The position numbers and the translations under genes are program-made. From contig DBTN01000016.1 of assembly GCA_002307065.1 (NCBI GenBank), positions 1 through 58,237 on the forward strand: a stretch of 58,237 nt of DNA, read 5' to 3'. Positions within the stretch are counted from its first letter, which is position 1. Each line of letters opens with the position of its first letter. Of this stretch, positions 24,525-33,002 are shown one piece after another. The notes beneath the pieces were generated by a model. It had not been told where the DNA came from and did no database searches. It saw nothing but the letters and a program-made list of their open reading frames with translations. The DNA comes from Akkermansiaceae bacterium UBA1315. Lineage in GTDB: Bacteria; Verrucomicrobiota; Verrucomicrobiia; Verrucomicrobiales; Akkermansiaceae.

Positions 24525-25654
24525 GTTGATAGAGATCGAGTGTAACGTTGAATGAAGGAATCTTTGAATTCGAGAAAGTTTCCGGCGGTAATCGCCTCTC
24601 TCGCTCCTGCGACAAGGCGGAGGTAGAAATGCAGATTGTGGAAGGAAAGCAACCGCAAACCGAGGATCTCGCCCGCCCGGAACAGGTGCCGCAGGTAGGC
24701 GCGTGAGAAGTCAGCGACGTGAGGATGGGCGCTTTCGCAAAGCGGACGCGGATCTTTGGCGTGGATTAGGTTTTTGATATTGATCGGGCCGTCCAAGGTG
24801 AAAGCCATGCCGTGGCGGGCGATTCGAGTAGGCATGACACAGTCAAACATGTCGACGCCACGGGCGATCATTTCGAGAATCTGCGGCGGGGTGCCGAGGC
24901 CCATGGCGTAGCGCGGTTTATCTTTGGGGAGGAAAGGCACCGCATTATCGATGGCGCGGAACATTTCGTGCTCGGGTTCACCGACGGATACTCCGCCGAC
25001 CGCGTAGCCGTCGAAGCCGATTTCGACCAGTTCGCGAGCCGATTGTTCCCGCAGGTCGGCGTAAATCGAGCCTTGGACGATTCCGAAATGGTTCTGTCGT
25101 CCGGTTCCGGACTGTGGCGAGTTTTCCTCAACCCAGTTTTTGCACCTTCGTGCCCAACGGGTGGTGAGGGCGAGGGATTTGGCCGCATAGGCTTCGTCGC
25201 ACGGATACGGCGGGCATTCGTCAAAAAGCATGGCGATGTCCGAACCGAGCGCCGCCTGGATCTCCATGCTGACTTCCGGGGTGAGCAGCATTTTTGAGCC
25301 GTCGAGGTGGCTTTGGAAGCGAACGCCTTCTTCGGTGATTTTTCGGAGCTTGGCCAGCGACCAGACCTGAAAGCCCCCGGAATCGGTCAGCATCGGTTTT
25401 TTCCAAGTGGAAAATCCGTGGAGTCCTCCGAGATCGCGGATCAATTCGTGACCCGGTCGCAGCCAGAGGTGGTAGGTATTTCCGAGAATGATTTGCGCGC
25501 CGAGCAGGTCGAGCTCGGACGGATGCAGTGTCTTGACCGTGCCCTGGGTGCCGACTGGCATAAAGATCGGCGTTTGAACCGTTCCATGGGGGAGTTTCAA
25601 CTCGCCGGATCGGGCGGAGCTGTGGGCATCGGTGGCGAGAACGGTGAAAGACAC
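24521..25654 (-). CDS. tgt: Queuine tRNA-guanine transglycosylase with altered zinc site
   Basis: 377 residues using a GTG start at 25654 (VSFTVLATDAHSSARSG), where family similarity begins; an ATG at 25705 would add 17 residues. Tgt exchanges guanine 34 of Asp, Asn, His and Tyr tRNAs for preQ1. Substrate and catalytic motifs are intact: TDSGGFQVWSLAKLRKI (active-site Asp), GIVQGSIYADLREQSA, GYAVGGVSVGE and DMFDCVMPTRIARHGMAFT (nucleophile Asp). The zinc site is unusual: the usual C-x-C-x2-C before SRAYL is replaced by CESAHPHVADFSRAYLRHL, with one Cys and two His, whereas the last ligand (HNLHFY) is kept. The frame is intact around it. Confidence 0.92.
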   Translation of the reverse strand: MSFTVLATDAHSSARSGELKLPHGTVQTPIFMPVGTQGTVKTLHPSELDLLGAQIILGNTYHLWLRPGHELIRDLGGLHGFSTWKKPMLTDSGGFQVWSLAKLRKITEEGVRFQSHLDGSKMLLTPEVSMEIQAALGSDIAMLFDECPPYPCDEAYAAKSLALTTRWARRCKNWVEENSPQSGTGRQNHFGIVQGSIYADLREQSARELVEIGFDGYAVGGVSVGEPEHEMFRAIDNAVPFLPKDKPRYAMGLGTPPQILEMIARGVDMFDCVMPTRIARHGMAFTLDGPINIKNLIHAKDPRPLCESAHPHVADFSRAYLRHLFRAGEILGLRLLSFHNLHFYLRLVAGAREAITAGNFLEFKDSFIQRYTRSLST

Positions 25655-25752
25655 GGGAAAAGGAAAGGACGGGATAGGCGAGATCACCGGCAGGGCCAAG
25701 CCCAAAGCATGGCCACGCGACCAGTGGGAGGGAAAAAATTTCCCGGAATTTT

Positions 25753-25781
25753 TTGAGTTGTGAAATTAATCCGAATAAATT
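25753..25781 (+). promoter_or_regulatory. Possible promoter of the Cys/Lys repeat protein
   Basis: TTGAGT, 17-base spacer, TAAATT, in a locally AT-rich stretch between two divergent genes. It lies 67 bases upstream of the ATG at 25849. The hexamers are partial matches to a sigma-70 consensus, so this is tentative. Confidence 0.35.
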
Positions 25782-25848
25782 TCTCTGTCGTTCATCTGAT
25801 GGATGGGTAAACGCCCTCGTTTTTCACTAAAAACCAACACACCATATC

Positions 25849-26145
25849 ATGAAACTGTTCCTCGCCGCTTCGTTTGTCGCCTTCTTGTCCGCTCCATTCT
25901 CCTTTGCCGATGACTGCAAGGATAAGTGCAAAGACAAGTGTGACGACAAAGAAAAGTCCTCCCTCGTTGACAACTGCGACAAATGCAAAAAAGGCGACAA
26001 GGACAAAAAAGAGTCCACCCTCGCTGATAACTGCGACAAGTGCAAAAAAGGCGACAAAGACAAAAAAGAGTCCACCCTCGCCGACAACTGCGACAAGTGC
26101 AAAGACGGCAGCAAGGGTGACAAGAAAGAGTCCACCTTGGCTTAA
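25849..26145 (+). CDS. Secreted Cys/Lys/Asp tandem-repeat protein
   Basis: 98 residues. Residues 1-20 form a signal peptide (MKLFLAASFVAFLSAPFSFA). The mature part begins DDCKDKCKDKCDDKEK and then contains three tandem units of 19, 19 and 20 residues with the pattern STLADNCDKCKKGDKDKKE, ending with STLA as the start of a fourth. Every unit has one CxxC. With the N-terminal CKDKCKDKC the mature protein has nine Cys and is extremely rich in Lys and Asp. Possible roles are metal binding or sequestration or redox activity in the periplasm, or a cell-surface structural peptide. I recognise no family. There is no Shine-Dalgarno before the ATG (acaccatatcatg). A strong terminator follows. Confidence 0.8.
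   Translation: MKLFLAASFVAFLSAPFSFADDCKDKCKDKCDDKEKSSLVDNCDKCKKGDKDKKESTLADNCDKCKKGDKDKKESTLADNCDKCKDGSKGDKKESTLA
25957..26142 (+). repeat. Tandem 57-bp coding repeat
   Basis: Units at 25957-26013, 26014-26070 and 26071-26130 encode 19-20 residues each, followed by a partial unit of 12 bases. Units 1 and 2 are nearly identical in DNA; unit 3 carries an extra codon and several changes in the Lys/Asp part. Confidence 0.9.
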
Positions 26146-26169
26146 GCTTTCTCCGATTTCATTTTTTTG

Positions 26170-26205
26170 AAAAGCCGCACCGGATTTTTCGGCGCGGCTT
26201 TTTCT
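26170..26205 (+). terminator. Rho-independent terminator
   Basis: aaaagccgc pairs with gcggctttt across a 15-base loop, followed by tttctttc. It lies 25 bases after the Cys/Lys repeat gene and is the terminator expected for that short transcript. Confidence 0.85.
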
Positions 26206-26242
26206 TTCGCTCGGGGTGGCAGGGGTGTTTGATGTTTTCGTT

Positions 26243-26638
26243 GTGATCGAAGTGGTTTGTGGAATCATCCAAAATGAGCGAGGTGAAATCCTGATGTGTC
26301 GCAGACCGGCCGGGAAACATCTGGGCGGCTTGTGGGAATTTCCCGGCGGAAAAGTGGAAGAGGGAGAACATTTCCCGGAAACTCTCATCCGGGAACTCAA
26401 GGAGGAGCTGGATGTCACGGTCGAGGTGGGAGGTGCCTTGCAACCGGTTGAGTGGAAGGATGAGTCGGTCAACCTTCGGCTCCGGCCTTTTTTCTGTAAA
26501 ATTTCCCGTGGCACACCGGTCGCCCTCGAACACCAAGCGCTGAAATGGTGCGGAGTGAGTGAAGTTTTTTCACTGGAATTGGCGCCAGCGGATGTCCCGA
26601 TCTTGCAAGAAATCCGGTATTTGGACGCTAGAATGTGA
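26243..26638 (+). CDS. MutT/NUDIX hydrolase (8-oxo-dGTP diphosphatase-like)
   Basis: 131 residues from the GTG at 26243 (VIEVVCGIIQNERGEIL); an alternative GTG at 26216 would add nine residues. The Nudix box reads GGKVEEGEHFPETLIRELKE EL, matching Gx5Ex7REUxEE except for Asp in place of the usual Gly before the last hydrophobic residue. Upstream, LMCRRPAGKHLGGLWEFPGG is the MutT-type substrate region, and the C-terminal LKWCGVSEVFSLELAPADVP is the usual end. The likely role is removal of oxidised dGTP. It stands alone after a terminator. Confidence 0.88.
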   Translation: MIEVVCGIIQNERGEILMCRRPAGKHLGGLWEFPGGKVEEGEHFPETLIRELKEELDVTVEVGGALQPVEWKDESVNLRLRPFFCKISRGTPVALEHQALKWCGVSEVFSLELAPADVPILQEIRYLDARM

Positions 26639-26715
26639 GATTTTGAGGGTTTTCGGGGAAACGGATCGTTGACTCATCAAAGGAGGTCCCTAGGTTTATC
26701 GAATCCCATAAACCC

Positions 26716-28632
26716 ATGAAATACCCGTGTTTTCCGATTTTTGCCGCAGTGGTTTTTGCCACCGGCCTGCTTCCCGTGGTGGGGCAGAACGCTCGTCCGA
26801 AGGACGATCCCGCATTTTTGAAAAAGTCCGCTCTGCAGATCGATCAATATGTGGCGGCGTTCTATCGCCGTCAAAAACTTGAAGTTCCGGGAGTGACGGA
26901 TGATGCCACTTTTTTGCGTCGTGCGTTTTTGGTTTCGGTCGGACGGATTCCCAGTTCGGAAGAGGCGATCGGTTTTTTGGAAATGGATGACGCCACGAAG
27001 CGCGAAGAGCTTGTCGCCTATCTTTTGGAATCTCCCGGTCACGCCAGCCACATGTCGAACTGGGCGTTTGATCTGCTGCGGCTGACCGACCGGCGGGTCG
27101 ATACGATGGCGAATAACGAGCCTTATCGAAATTGGGTTCGGGAGGCGATCGAGAACAACATGCCTTGGGATAAGATGGTGAATCGCATGCTCTCGTCTCA
27201 GGGCGATGGCTGGGATCCTTCCACGGCGGGAGTCGGTTATTACACTCGGGACCGTGGGATGCCCTTGGATAACTTGGCGAACACCATGCGTGTCTTCCTC
27301 GGTGCCCGGATGGAATGCGCGCAGTGTCATGACGATCCGTTTGGAAAAACCGAGCGCCACGATTTTTACCAGCTCGCCGCGTTTACTCACGGTCAGGACG
27401 AAGTGCGGGCGAGTCTGATTCAGTCGTTTCGTGCCGATCTCGCCAAGAAGGTCGAAAATTACAGCACTCCGGAATTCTTGTTAGCGCAATTTTTGGATGA
27501 CCAGGTGTATGGGGCCTCTCTCGCGGGCGGAGGAGCGGGAAATATTCCGCTGCCGATGGATTACCAATATCGGGATGCCAAACCGGGTGAAGTCGTAGGG
27601 GCCAAAACCCCTTTCGGGAAACCCGTGAGAATGTCGGAGAAAAAGGAGGATGGCGAGGGGCGGAAGGCCTTTGCCGATTGGATCATCAACAAGACGGGTG
27701 AGCAATTTCCCACGGTCATCGCCAACCGGATGTGGCGGCAAGTGATGGGGAAAGGGATTTACGAACCGGTTGATGAATATTTGCCCCCGGAGAAAACGCA
27801 CTATCCCGAGTTGATAACCTACATTTCCCGGTTGATGGTCGAGTTGGACTACGACCTCCGCGCGTTCCAGCATGTTCTGATGCTGACTCGCACGTTCCAA
27901 TTTGGAACCAATCCGCAGGAGTCGATCATCGCCTCCGCAGACGATTTCCACGGCCGCAAAATTCAGCGACTGTCGTCCGAGCAGATCTGGGATTCCTTGA
28001 TCACATTGGCAGGAGGGAATCCAGATGGCCTTCCTCGCCGCACGCTGGATGACCGGATCGTGATCGGAGGCAAACCGGTCCTACCTAATCGCCGGATGGG
28101 CCAGCTTTCCAAAGAAGTTCTCGCGCTGGAAACGGAGGAGGAATTCCGTGTTTATTTCGACAAACTCCTTGCCGAGATGAAGCAGGGTGGATCTGCGCCC
28201 AGCGGGGATTCTATGATGTCGATGGGTATGACCCAAGTTCGCACTTACAACCGCGACGCGAAAGTCAGGGCATCCGAGCTTCCATCGCCCGCACCACGGG
28301 AGCATTTCCTTTATCTGTTCGGTCAGTCCGACCGGATGGTGGTCGAAGGTGCCAGTCGTGATCCAAACGTCGGGCAGGTCCTTTCGTTGATGAACGGTTT
28401 TGTCCAACGACAATTGGTCAATAACTCCCAAGCTCACATTTACAAAACCCTCGACGGTGCCAGCAACGATCCTGAAAAAATCCGCCGTCTTTATATCACT
28501 ATCTTGAGCCGTCCTCCGAGCGATGAGGAAATGCAGTGGATGCTCGCCGAGGTCAAAGCCCAGGGTGAATCCGGCTATCGCAATATTGTTTCCGCACTCG
28601 TGATGTCCTCCGAGTTCCTATTCCTCCAGTAA
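26716..28632 (+). CDS. DUF1549/DUF1553 (PSCyt2-PSD1) exported protein
   Basis: 638 residues with a signal peptide (AAVVFATGLLPVVGQ). The first half is the DUF1549 domain: FLRRAFLVSVGRIPSSEEA, MPWDKMVNRMLSSQGDGW and a Cys-rich site RMECAQCHDDPFGKTERHDF, a CxxCH. The second half is DUF1553: FADWIINKTGEQFPTVIANR MWRQVMG and later SSEQIWDSLITLAGGNP. Such proteins are abundant in Planctomycetes and Verrucomicrobia, paired with DUF1501 proteins as here, and are thought to act on sulfated or complex polysaccharides. That role is not proven. Unlike the 54913 gene it lacks the PSCyt1 and BIG2 parts. Confidence 0.9.
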   Translation: MKYPCFPIFAAVVFATGLLPVVGQNARPKDDPAFLKKSALQIDQYVAAFYRRQKLEVPGVTDDATFLRRAFLVSVGRIPSSEEAIGFLEMDDATKREELVAYLLESPGHASHMSNWAFDLLRLTDRRVDTMANNEPYRNWVREAIENNMPWDKMVNRMLSSQGDGWDPSTAGVGYYTRDRGMPLDNLANTMRVFLGARMECAQCHDDPFGKTERHDFYQLAAFTHGQDEVRASLIQSFRADLAKKVENYSTPEFLLAQFLDDQVYGASLAGGGAGNIPLPMDYQYRDAKPGEVVGAKTPFGKPVRMSEKKEDGEGRKAFADWIINKTGEQFPTVIANRMWRQVMGKGIYEPVDEYLPPEKTHYPELITYISRLMVELDYDLRAFQHVLMLTRTFQFGTNPQESIIASADDFHGRKIQRLSSEQIWDSLITLAGGNPDGLPRRTLDDRIVIGGKPVLPNRRMGQLSKEVLALETEEEFRVYFDKLLAEMKQGGSAPSGDSMMSMGMTQVRTYNRDAKVRASELPSPAPREHFLYLFGQSDRMVVEGASRDPNVGQVLSLMNGFVQRQLVNNSQAHIYKTLDGASNDPEKIRRLYITILSRPPSDEEMQWMLAEVKAQGESGYRNIVSALVMSSEFLFLQ

Positions 28633-28650
28633 TCTCATTTTTGAAAACCC

Positions 28651-29958
28651 ATGAAATCCTTTCTTAAAGCTGACGAGTTCACCCGCCGCCAATTCATGTC
28701 GAATGCGGCTCGTGCCTATCTTGGTGTGAATCTTTTTCCGATGTTCGGTTCGACGCTCGCCAGCGCCGCTCCCGAAGCCGCCGTCAAAGGTGGAAAAGCA
28801 AAACATGTGATCTATCTCTACATGGCCGGCGGCATGAGCCATGTTGATACTTTCGACCCGAAGGAAAAGAAAGATATCATGGGGAAAACCGAGGTCATCA
28901 AAACCAATGCGGACGGGGTGACCATCGGTCATTATCTGCCAAAAACCGCAGAGGTGATGGATAAGGTGTGCGTCGTCAATTCACTCAAATCCACCCAAGG
29001 CGCTCACGAGCAGGGCAGTTATGTGATGCACACGAGTTATAACATGCTCGGTACCATCCGCCATCCGTCGCTCGGCTCGTGGGTCGCCCGTCTCGGGGGG
29101 CGACTTCATCCGGAGCTTCCGCCTTACGTTGCGATCAATGCGTCTCCCGAAAATACCGGCTCCGGATTTTTTGGTTCGAAATTCGCCGCCGCTCCGGTCG
29201 GGAATCCCGAACAGGGCCTTCAAGATTCCAAGCGCTCCGAGGCGGTTTCAGAAGATGACTTCGCTCGCCGCCTTTCGCTGGCCGATAAGATGAACCGCAA
29301 GTTCCACGATCGTTATGCGAATGCCGACGTGAAGGCCTACGAAGAGCTTTATCGGGAGGCGATCAATTTAATGAAATCCAAAGATCTCGCCGCGTTTGAT
29401 CTGAGTCGGGAGTCCCAGGCGACGCGTGATCTTTATGGTAAAGGGGCTTTTGCTCAGGGCTGTCTGCTTGCGCGCCGGTTGGTGCAACATGATGTCCGGT
29501 TTGTCGAAGTTCAACTCGGCGGCTGGGACACGCATTATGATAACTTCGCGGGGGTTGAAGGCCGTTGCAAAGAATTCGACCAAGCTTACGCCGCGCTGCT
29601 GACCGACTTGGAAAAAACCGGTAAACTGCAAGACACCTTGGTGGTCGTCGCCACCGAATTCGGACGGACTCCGGAAATTCAGATCGCCCACGCCGGCGGG
29701 CGGGATCATCATCCGAGCGCGTTCACCTGTCTTCTCGCGGGCGGTGGTGTGAAAGGAGGTATGAAATATGGCTCCACGGATGCGTCCGGTTCGAAGGTCA
29801 AGGACCTACCGGTTTCGGTTCAAGATTTCAACGCGACCATTGCTTACGCACTCGGTCTTCCTCACGATCTGGTCTTGATGTCACCGTCGAAACGGCCCTT
29901 CAAATTCTCTGGACCGGATGCCGCGAAAGCCGCGCCCATCACGTCGGTGTTCGCGTAA
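28651..29958 (+). CDS. DUF1501 exported protein
   Basis: 435 residues with a twin-arginine-type signal (RRQFMSNAARAYLGVNLFP). The body matches DUF1501, a sulfatase/alkaline-phosphatase-like fold: KHVIYLYMAGGMSHVDTFDP, VNSLKSTQGAHEQGSYVMHT, VEVQLGGWDTHYDNFAGVEG, VVVATEFGRTPEIQ and GGRDHHPSAFTCLLAGGGVKGG. Conserved Asp and His of the family (HVDTFDP, GGWDTH, GRDHHP) are in place. It is 18 bases after the DUF1549/DUF1553 gene and ends before a strong terminator, so the two genes form a two-gene operon. Each start is preceded by an aaacccATGaaa leader. Confidence 0.9.
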   Translation: MKSFLKADEFTRRQFMSNAARAYLGVNLFPMFGSTLASAAPEAAVKGGKAKHVIYLYMAGGMSHVDTFDPKEKKDIMGKTEVIKTNADGVTIGHYLPKTAEVMDKVCVVNSLKSTQGAHEQGSYVMHTSYNMLGTIRHPSLGSWVARLGGRLHPELPPYVAINASPENTGSGFFGSKFAAAPVGNPEQGLQDSKRSEAVSEDDFARRLSLADKMNRKFHDRYANADVKAYEELYREAINLMKSKDLAAFDLSRESQATRDLYGKGAFAQGCLLARRLVQHDVRFVEVQLGGWDTHYDNFAGVEGRCKEFDQAYAALLTDLEKTGKLQDTLVVVATEFGRTPEIQIAHAGGRDHHPSAFTCLLAGGGVKGGMKYGSTDASGSKVKDLPVSVQDFNATIAYALGLPHDLVLMSPSKRPFKFSGPDAAKAAPITSVFA

Positions 29959-29985
29959 TCGGATCACCGGTTTTAAAGCTTCAAG

Positions 29986-30017
29986 ACGGCGGGCAGAGAT
30001 GTCCGCCGTTTTTTTTT
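29986..30017 (+). terminator. Rho-independent terminator of the DUF1549/DUF1501 operon
   Basis: acggcgg / ccgccgt stem with a 10-base loop followed by eight T (30010-30017), 28 bases past the DUF1501 stop. Confidence 0.92.
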
Positions 30018-30080
30018 AGCAGTTCGAGACGAATTTTTTCGTGTCGAAGGTCTGAGATTTTTGGGTCTATGCGGCGCATG

Positions 30081-30720
30081 GAGGTGGCCGTCCTTGCCGG
30101 ATCGCGTCCAAAACCGGTATCGCCCACCGTTGGTGTGCCGAGAATTTCCGGAATGATTTTCCCAGGCCGTTTGCCTGGGCTAAGAGGGGATGCACCTTTG
30201 GCGCATGAGGATGAAGAAACGGTTTCGCTCCGTTGGTGTGCCAGAATGTGTTAATGGATAGACGTAACCATTTCGTTCGGGCCAACGGTCCGCGATTCGT
30301 TAGCCCCGGCCAACGGCCTGGGTGATGCGAATTCGATGAATTTGCGGCCCAACGGGCTGCGAGAGGGAAATGGCCGTCGCCACCGGATCGCGTCCAAAAC
30401 CGGTATCGCCCACCGTTGGTGTGCCGAGAATTTCCGGAATGATTTTCCCAGGCCGTTGGCCTGGGCTAAAGGGTGATGCACCTTTGGCGCATGAAGATGA
30501 AGGGCCGATATGGCCGCCGTGGGTGGGCACGATGGTTCTGGCAGATAGACGTAACCATTTCGTTCGGGCCAACGGTCCGCGATTCATTAGCCCAGGCCAA
30601 CGGCCTGTGTGATGCGGATTCGACGAATTGCGGCCCAACGGGCTGCGAGAGGGAAATGGCCGTCTCCACCGGATCGCGTCCAAAACCGGTATCGCCCACC
30701 GTTGACCCGCCGATAGCGAA
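30081..30720. repeat. 286-bp period tandem repeat, non-coding
   Basis: The stretch atcgcgtccaaaaccggtat recurs at 30101, 30387 and 30673, an exact period of 286 bp. Two full units and a truncated third are present. Each unit contains a palindrome (cccaggcc/ggcctggg around 30164-30180 and 30449-30468) and, about 120 bases on, the reverse complement of it (agcccaggccaacggcctg), so a unit is itself an inverted pair. Other hairpins (gcggcccaacgggctgcg) lie within. No reading frame is conserved between units. It fills the 0.75 kb between the DUF1501 terminator and cimA. Confidence 0.9.
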
Positions 30721-30804
30721 GACTCGCTACCTCCCTAGACGGGCTGGGTAATGAATCTTCGACCTTGGGCCCTGATAGACGGCGACGCTTTTGATGAGGG
30801 CGCT

Positions 30805-32373
30805 TCAGTTTCGGCGTTGGAGGAAAAGGTCGATGCCATCGACCAAGGCGAGCCAGCTCGCTTCGATAATGTTGTCCGACACGCCGACCGTGCCCCAGGT
30901 TTTTTCCCCATCGGTCGAAACAATCAACACACGAGTTTTTGCGGCGGTGGCATCGTGGCCATCCAGGATCCGGACTTTGTAATCGACCAGAGAAACGCCG
31001 ATGATTTCCGGATAAAATGGAAGGAGCGCCTTGCGCAGGGCCAGGTCGAGAGCGTTCACCACTCCATGACCTTCGGCGACGGTCAGTTCCGCTTTTCCAT
31101 CGACCGCCAGCTTCACGGTCGCTTCACAAACCGGTGGATGACCATCACGATATTGGCGGAAGCTGGTGTGATATTCCGTGAGGTCGAAAGGTTTGGCATA
31201 ACTCTGTAACTCGCGACGGATTAATAATTCCAGCGAGCCGCCTGCGGCCTCAAATGAATAACCTTCGTTTTCGAGTTCCTTCACCCGCTTCAGGATGGTG
31301 TTCACTTGGGGCGATCCTTTTTCAAGAGTGATGCCGAGTTGTTCCGCCTTGATGAGGATGTTCGATTGGCCGCTGAGCTCCGAAACCAAAATGTTTTGGG
31401 AATTTCCGACGCTGGCCGGAACGATATGTTCGTAGCTGCGTGCCAGTTTTTGAACGGCGTTCACATGCATCCCGCCTTTGTGGGCGAATGCCGTGCGACC
31501 GATGAATGGCGCACGGGCGAAATGGGGGTTGTTCGAGACGTCATCGACAAAGTACGAGAGGTCTCGTAGTTTTTCCAACTGAGGCACGACACGGATGCCC
31601 ATTTTTAATTGAAGAATCGGAATCACCGACGTCAGGTTGCAGTTGCCGGTTCGTTCGCCGTAGCCATTGATCGTACCCTGAACTTGGTTGGCTCCGCTTC
31701 CAACGGCGGCGATCGCGTTGGCAACGGCGAGTTCACAATCGTTGTGCGTGTGAATGCCGAAAGGGGTTTGGGGCAGGCGGGCTTTTACCGCAGCACAGAT
31801 TTCCATCACTTCCGAAGGCAGCGTTCCGCCATTCGTATCGCACAGCACCAGACAAGCTGCGCCGCCGTCTGCTGCCGCTTGCAGGGAAGAGAGAGCGTAA
31901 TCCGGCGAGTCCTTGTAACCGTCGAAAAAGTGCTCGGCATCGTAGACGACCTCGCGTCCGTTTTTCACCAAGTGAGCCACGGTTTCACGAATCATCGCGA
32001 GATTTTCATCCAGCGTGGTCCGCAGGATTTCGGTGACTTGCAAATCCCAGCTTTTTCCAAAGATCGTGACGACCGGAGTTTCGGCGTCCAGCAGCAAAGC
32101 GACCTGGGGATCTTCCTCCACCGCGATGCCTGCCCGGCGGGTGGATCCGAAGGCGGCAAGTTTCGCGTGTTTCAGATTCAGGCTTTTTGCCTCACGGAAA
32201 AATTCGACGTCCTTCGGATTGGAGCCCGGCCAGCCGCCTTCGATGTAATCGACGCCGAATTCGTCCAACCGTTTGGCAATCCGGAGCTTGTCCAAGCCGG
32301 ATAATTGGAATCCTTCGCCCTGCGTGCCGTCACGCAGGGTCGTATCGTAAATAAAAACAGGTTTGGCCGTCAT
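30805..32373 (-). CDS. cimA: Citramalate synthase
   Basis: 522 residues. CimA condenses pyruvate and acetyl-CoA to (R)-citramalate, the first step of the threonine-independent isoleucine pathway. The HMGL-like TIM barrel starts VFIYDTTLRDGTQGEGFQLS and contains DYIEGGWPGSNPKDVEFF, SGANQVQGTINGYGERTGN and GIHTHNDCELAVANA (metal His). The C-terminal regulatory domain, residues about 390-522, resembles LeuA-type dimer domains and carries GHGVVNALDLALRKALLPFY. Length and the 'YIEGGWPGSNPKD' motif separate it from LeuA. It stands alone; the 286-bp repeat lies downstream. Confidence 0.92.
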   Translation of the reverse strand: MTAKPVFIYDTTLRDGTQGEGFQLSGLDKLRIAKRLDEFGVDYIEGGWPGSNPKDVEFFREAKSLNLKHAKLAAFGSTRRAGIAVEEDPQVALLLDAETPVVTIFGKSWDLQVTEILRTTLDENLAMIRETVAHLVKNGREVVYDAEHFFDGYKDSPDYALSSLQAAADGGAACLVLCDTNGGTLPSEVMEICAAVKARLPQTPFGIHTHNDCELAVANAIAAVGSGANQVQGTINGYGERTGNCNLTSVIPILQLKMGIRVVPQLEKLRDLSYFVDDVSNNPHFARAPFIGRTAFAHKGGMHVNAVQKLARSYEHIVPASVGNSQNILVSELSGQSNILIKAEQLGITLEKGSPQVNTILKRVKELENEGYSFEAAGGSLELLIRRELQSYAKPFDLTEYHTSFRQYRDGHPPVCEATVKLAVDGKAELTVAEGHGVVNALDLALRKALLPFYPEIIGVSLVDYKVRILDGHDATAAKTRVLIVSTDGEKTWGTVGVSDNIIEASWLALVDGIDLFLQRRN

Positions 32374-32461
32374 CGCTGGGAGCGCGCACCGTAGGGGGGC
32401 GGGCCGGGATGGGCAAGGGGGAAGCGACGGGGTAACCGCTTGTTTTCGTGAATTTTGAAAC

Positions 32462-32506
32462 GAAAAAGCCGTTCATGGAAACCTTGCGGCTCGGCCATGA
32501 ACGGCT
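32462..32506 (-). terminator. Rho-independent terminator
   Basis: Perfect 12-bp stem (agccgttcatgg / ccatgaacggct, 32467-32478 with 32495-32506) and a 16-base loop. On the minus strand it is followed by TTTTTC. It is the terminator for the gene at 32619-33002. The interval 32507-32618 contains no gene. Confidence 0.8.
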
Positions 32507-32618
32507 CGTGGAAATCTCAAAATCGGCGAAAAATCCGCCAACGGGGAGTAGCGCGTTGATCACGCGCCACGGTGACGGCCCTCGGAAGCTATGTTCAGGA
32601 GGGTCGTCATCGTGGCGA

Positions 32619-33002
32619 TTAAACGCGGAACTGCCAGCTGGCTTCTGTATCGCGATCGCGCCATGCGGGACGGCGGGAGATCGGGTCTTGCAACGTGCGG
32701 ACGGATTTCCGGCCTCCGGTTGCGATGTAGCTTTCTGAATCGATGACCACGACATCGAGTCCCATGTAATAGGTGTCGTGTAAGGTGACCACGGAATCTT
32801 CGCCAAAAACGCTGGCGAGGTGTTGCGTGAGCAGGGCGGCTTCTTTCTTTCCTAGGAAAAGAAATGCTGGAGTTTCGTCATGATCGCACCTGGAGCGGAT
32901 CAATTCCGAAATGGCGGCAGTGTCCCAAGTATCTTCCATACAGATCTCGGACGTTGCATTTGTTAACTCTCTTAACGGTGTTGGATGACTTCGTAAGTTC
33001 AT
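32619..33002 (-). CDS. Conserved hypothetical protein
   Basis: 127 residues from the ATG at 33002 (MNLRSHPTPLRELTNATSE). No signal or membrane segment. The central part CDHDETPAFLFLGKKEAALL and the end ISRRPAWRDRDTEASWQFRV have a distinctive look that I seem to have met in other Verrucomicrobiota proteins, but I cannot name a family. A small hairpin (cgagc/gctcg, 33023-33037) lies in the 5' leader. The terminator at 32462-32506 follows. The gene is alone on its strand and its leader contains no Shine-Dalgarno. Confidence 0.65.
   Translation of the reverse strand: MNLRSHPTPLRELTNATSEICMEDTWDTAAISELIRSRCDHDETPAFLFLGKKEAALLTQHLASVFGEDSVVTLHDTYYMGLDVVVIDSESYIATGGRKSVRTLQDPISRRPAWRDRDTEASWQFRV

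Noticed and set aside
26679..26687. Perfect Shine-Dalgarno-like aaaggaggt
   Set aside because: It stands 28 bases before the ATG at 26716 and no start codon lies at a normal distance, so it does not set a start. It may be chance or part of an upstream structure.
30067..30699. Several short open frames in the 286-bp repeats
   Set aside because: Frames on both strands share similar peptide fragments only because the DNA repeats. Frame is not conserved between units.
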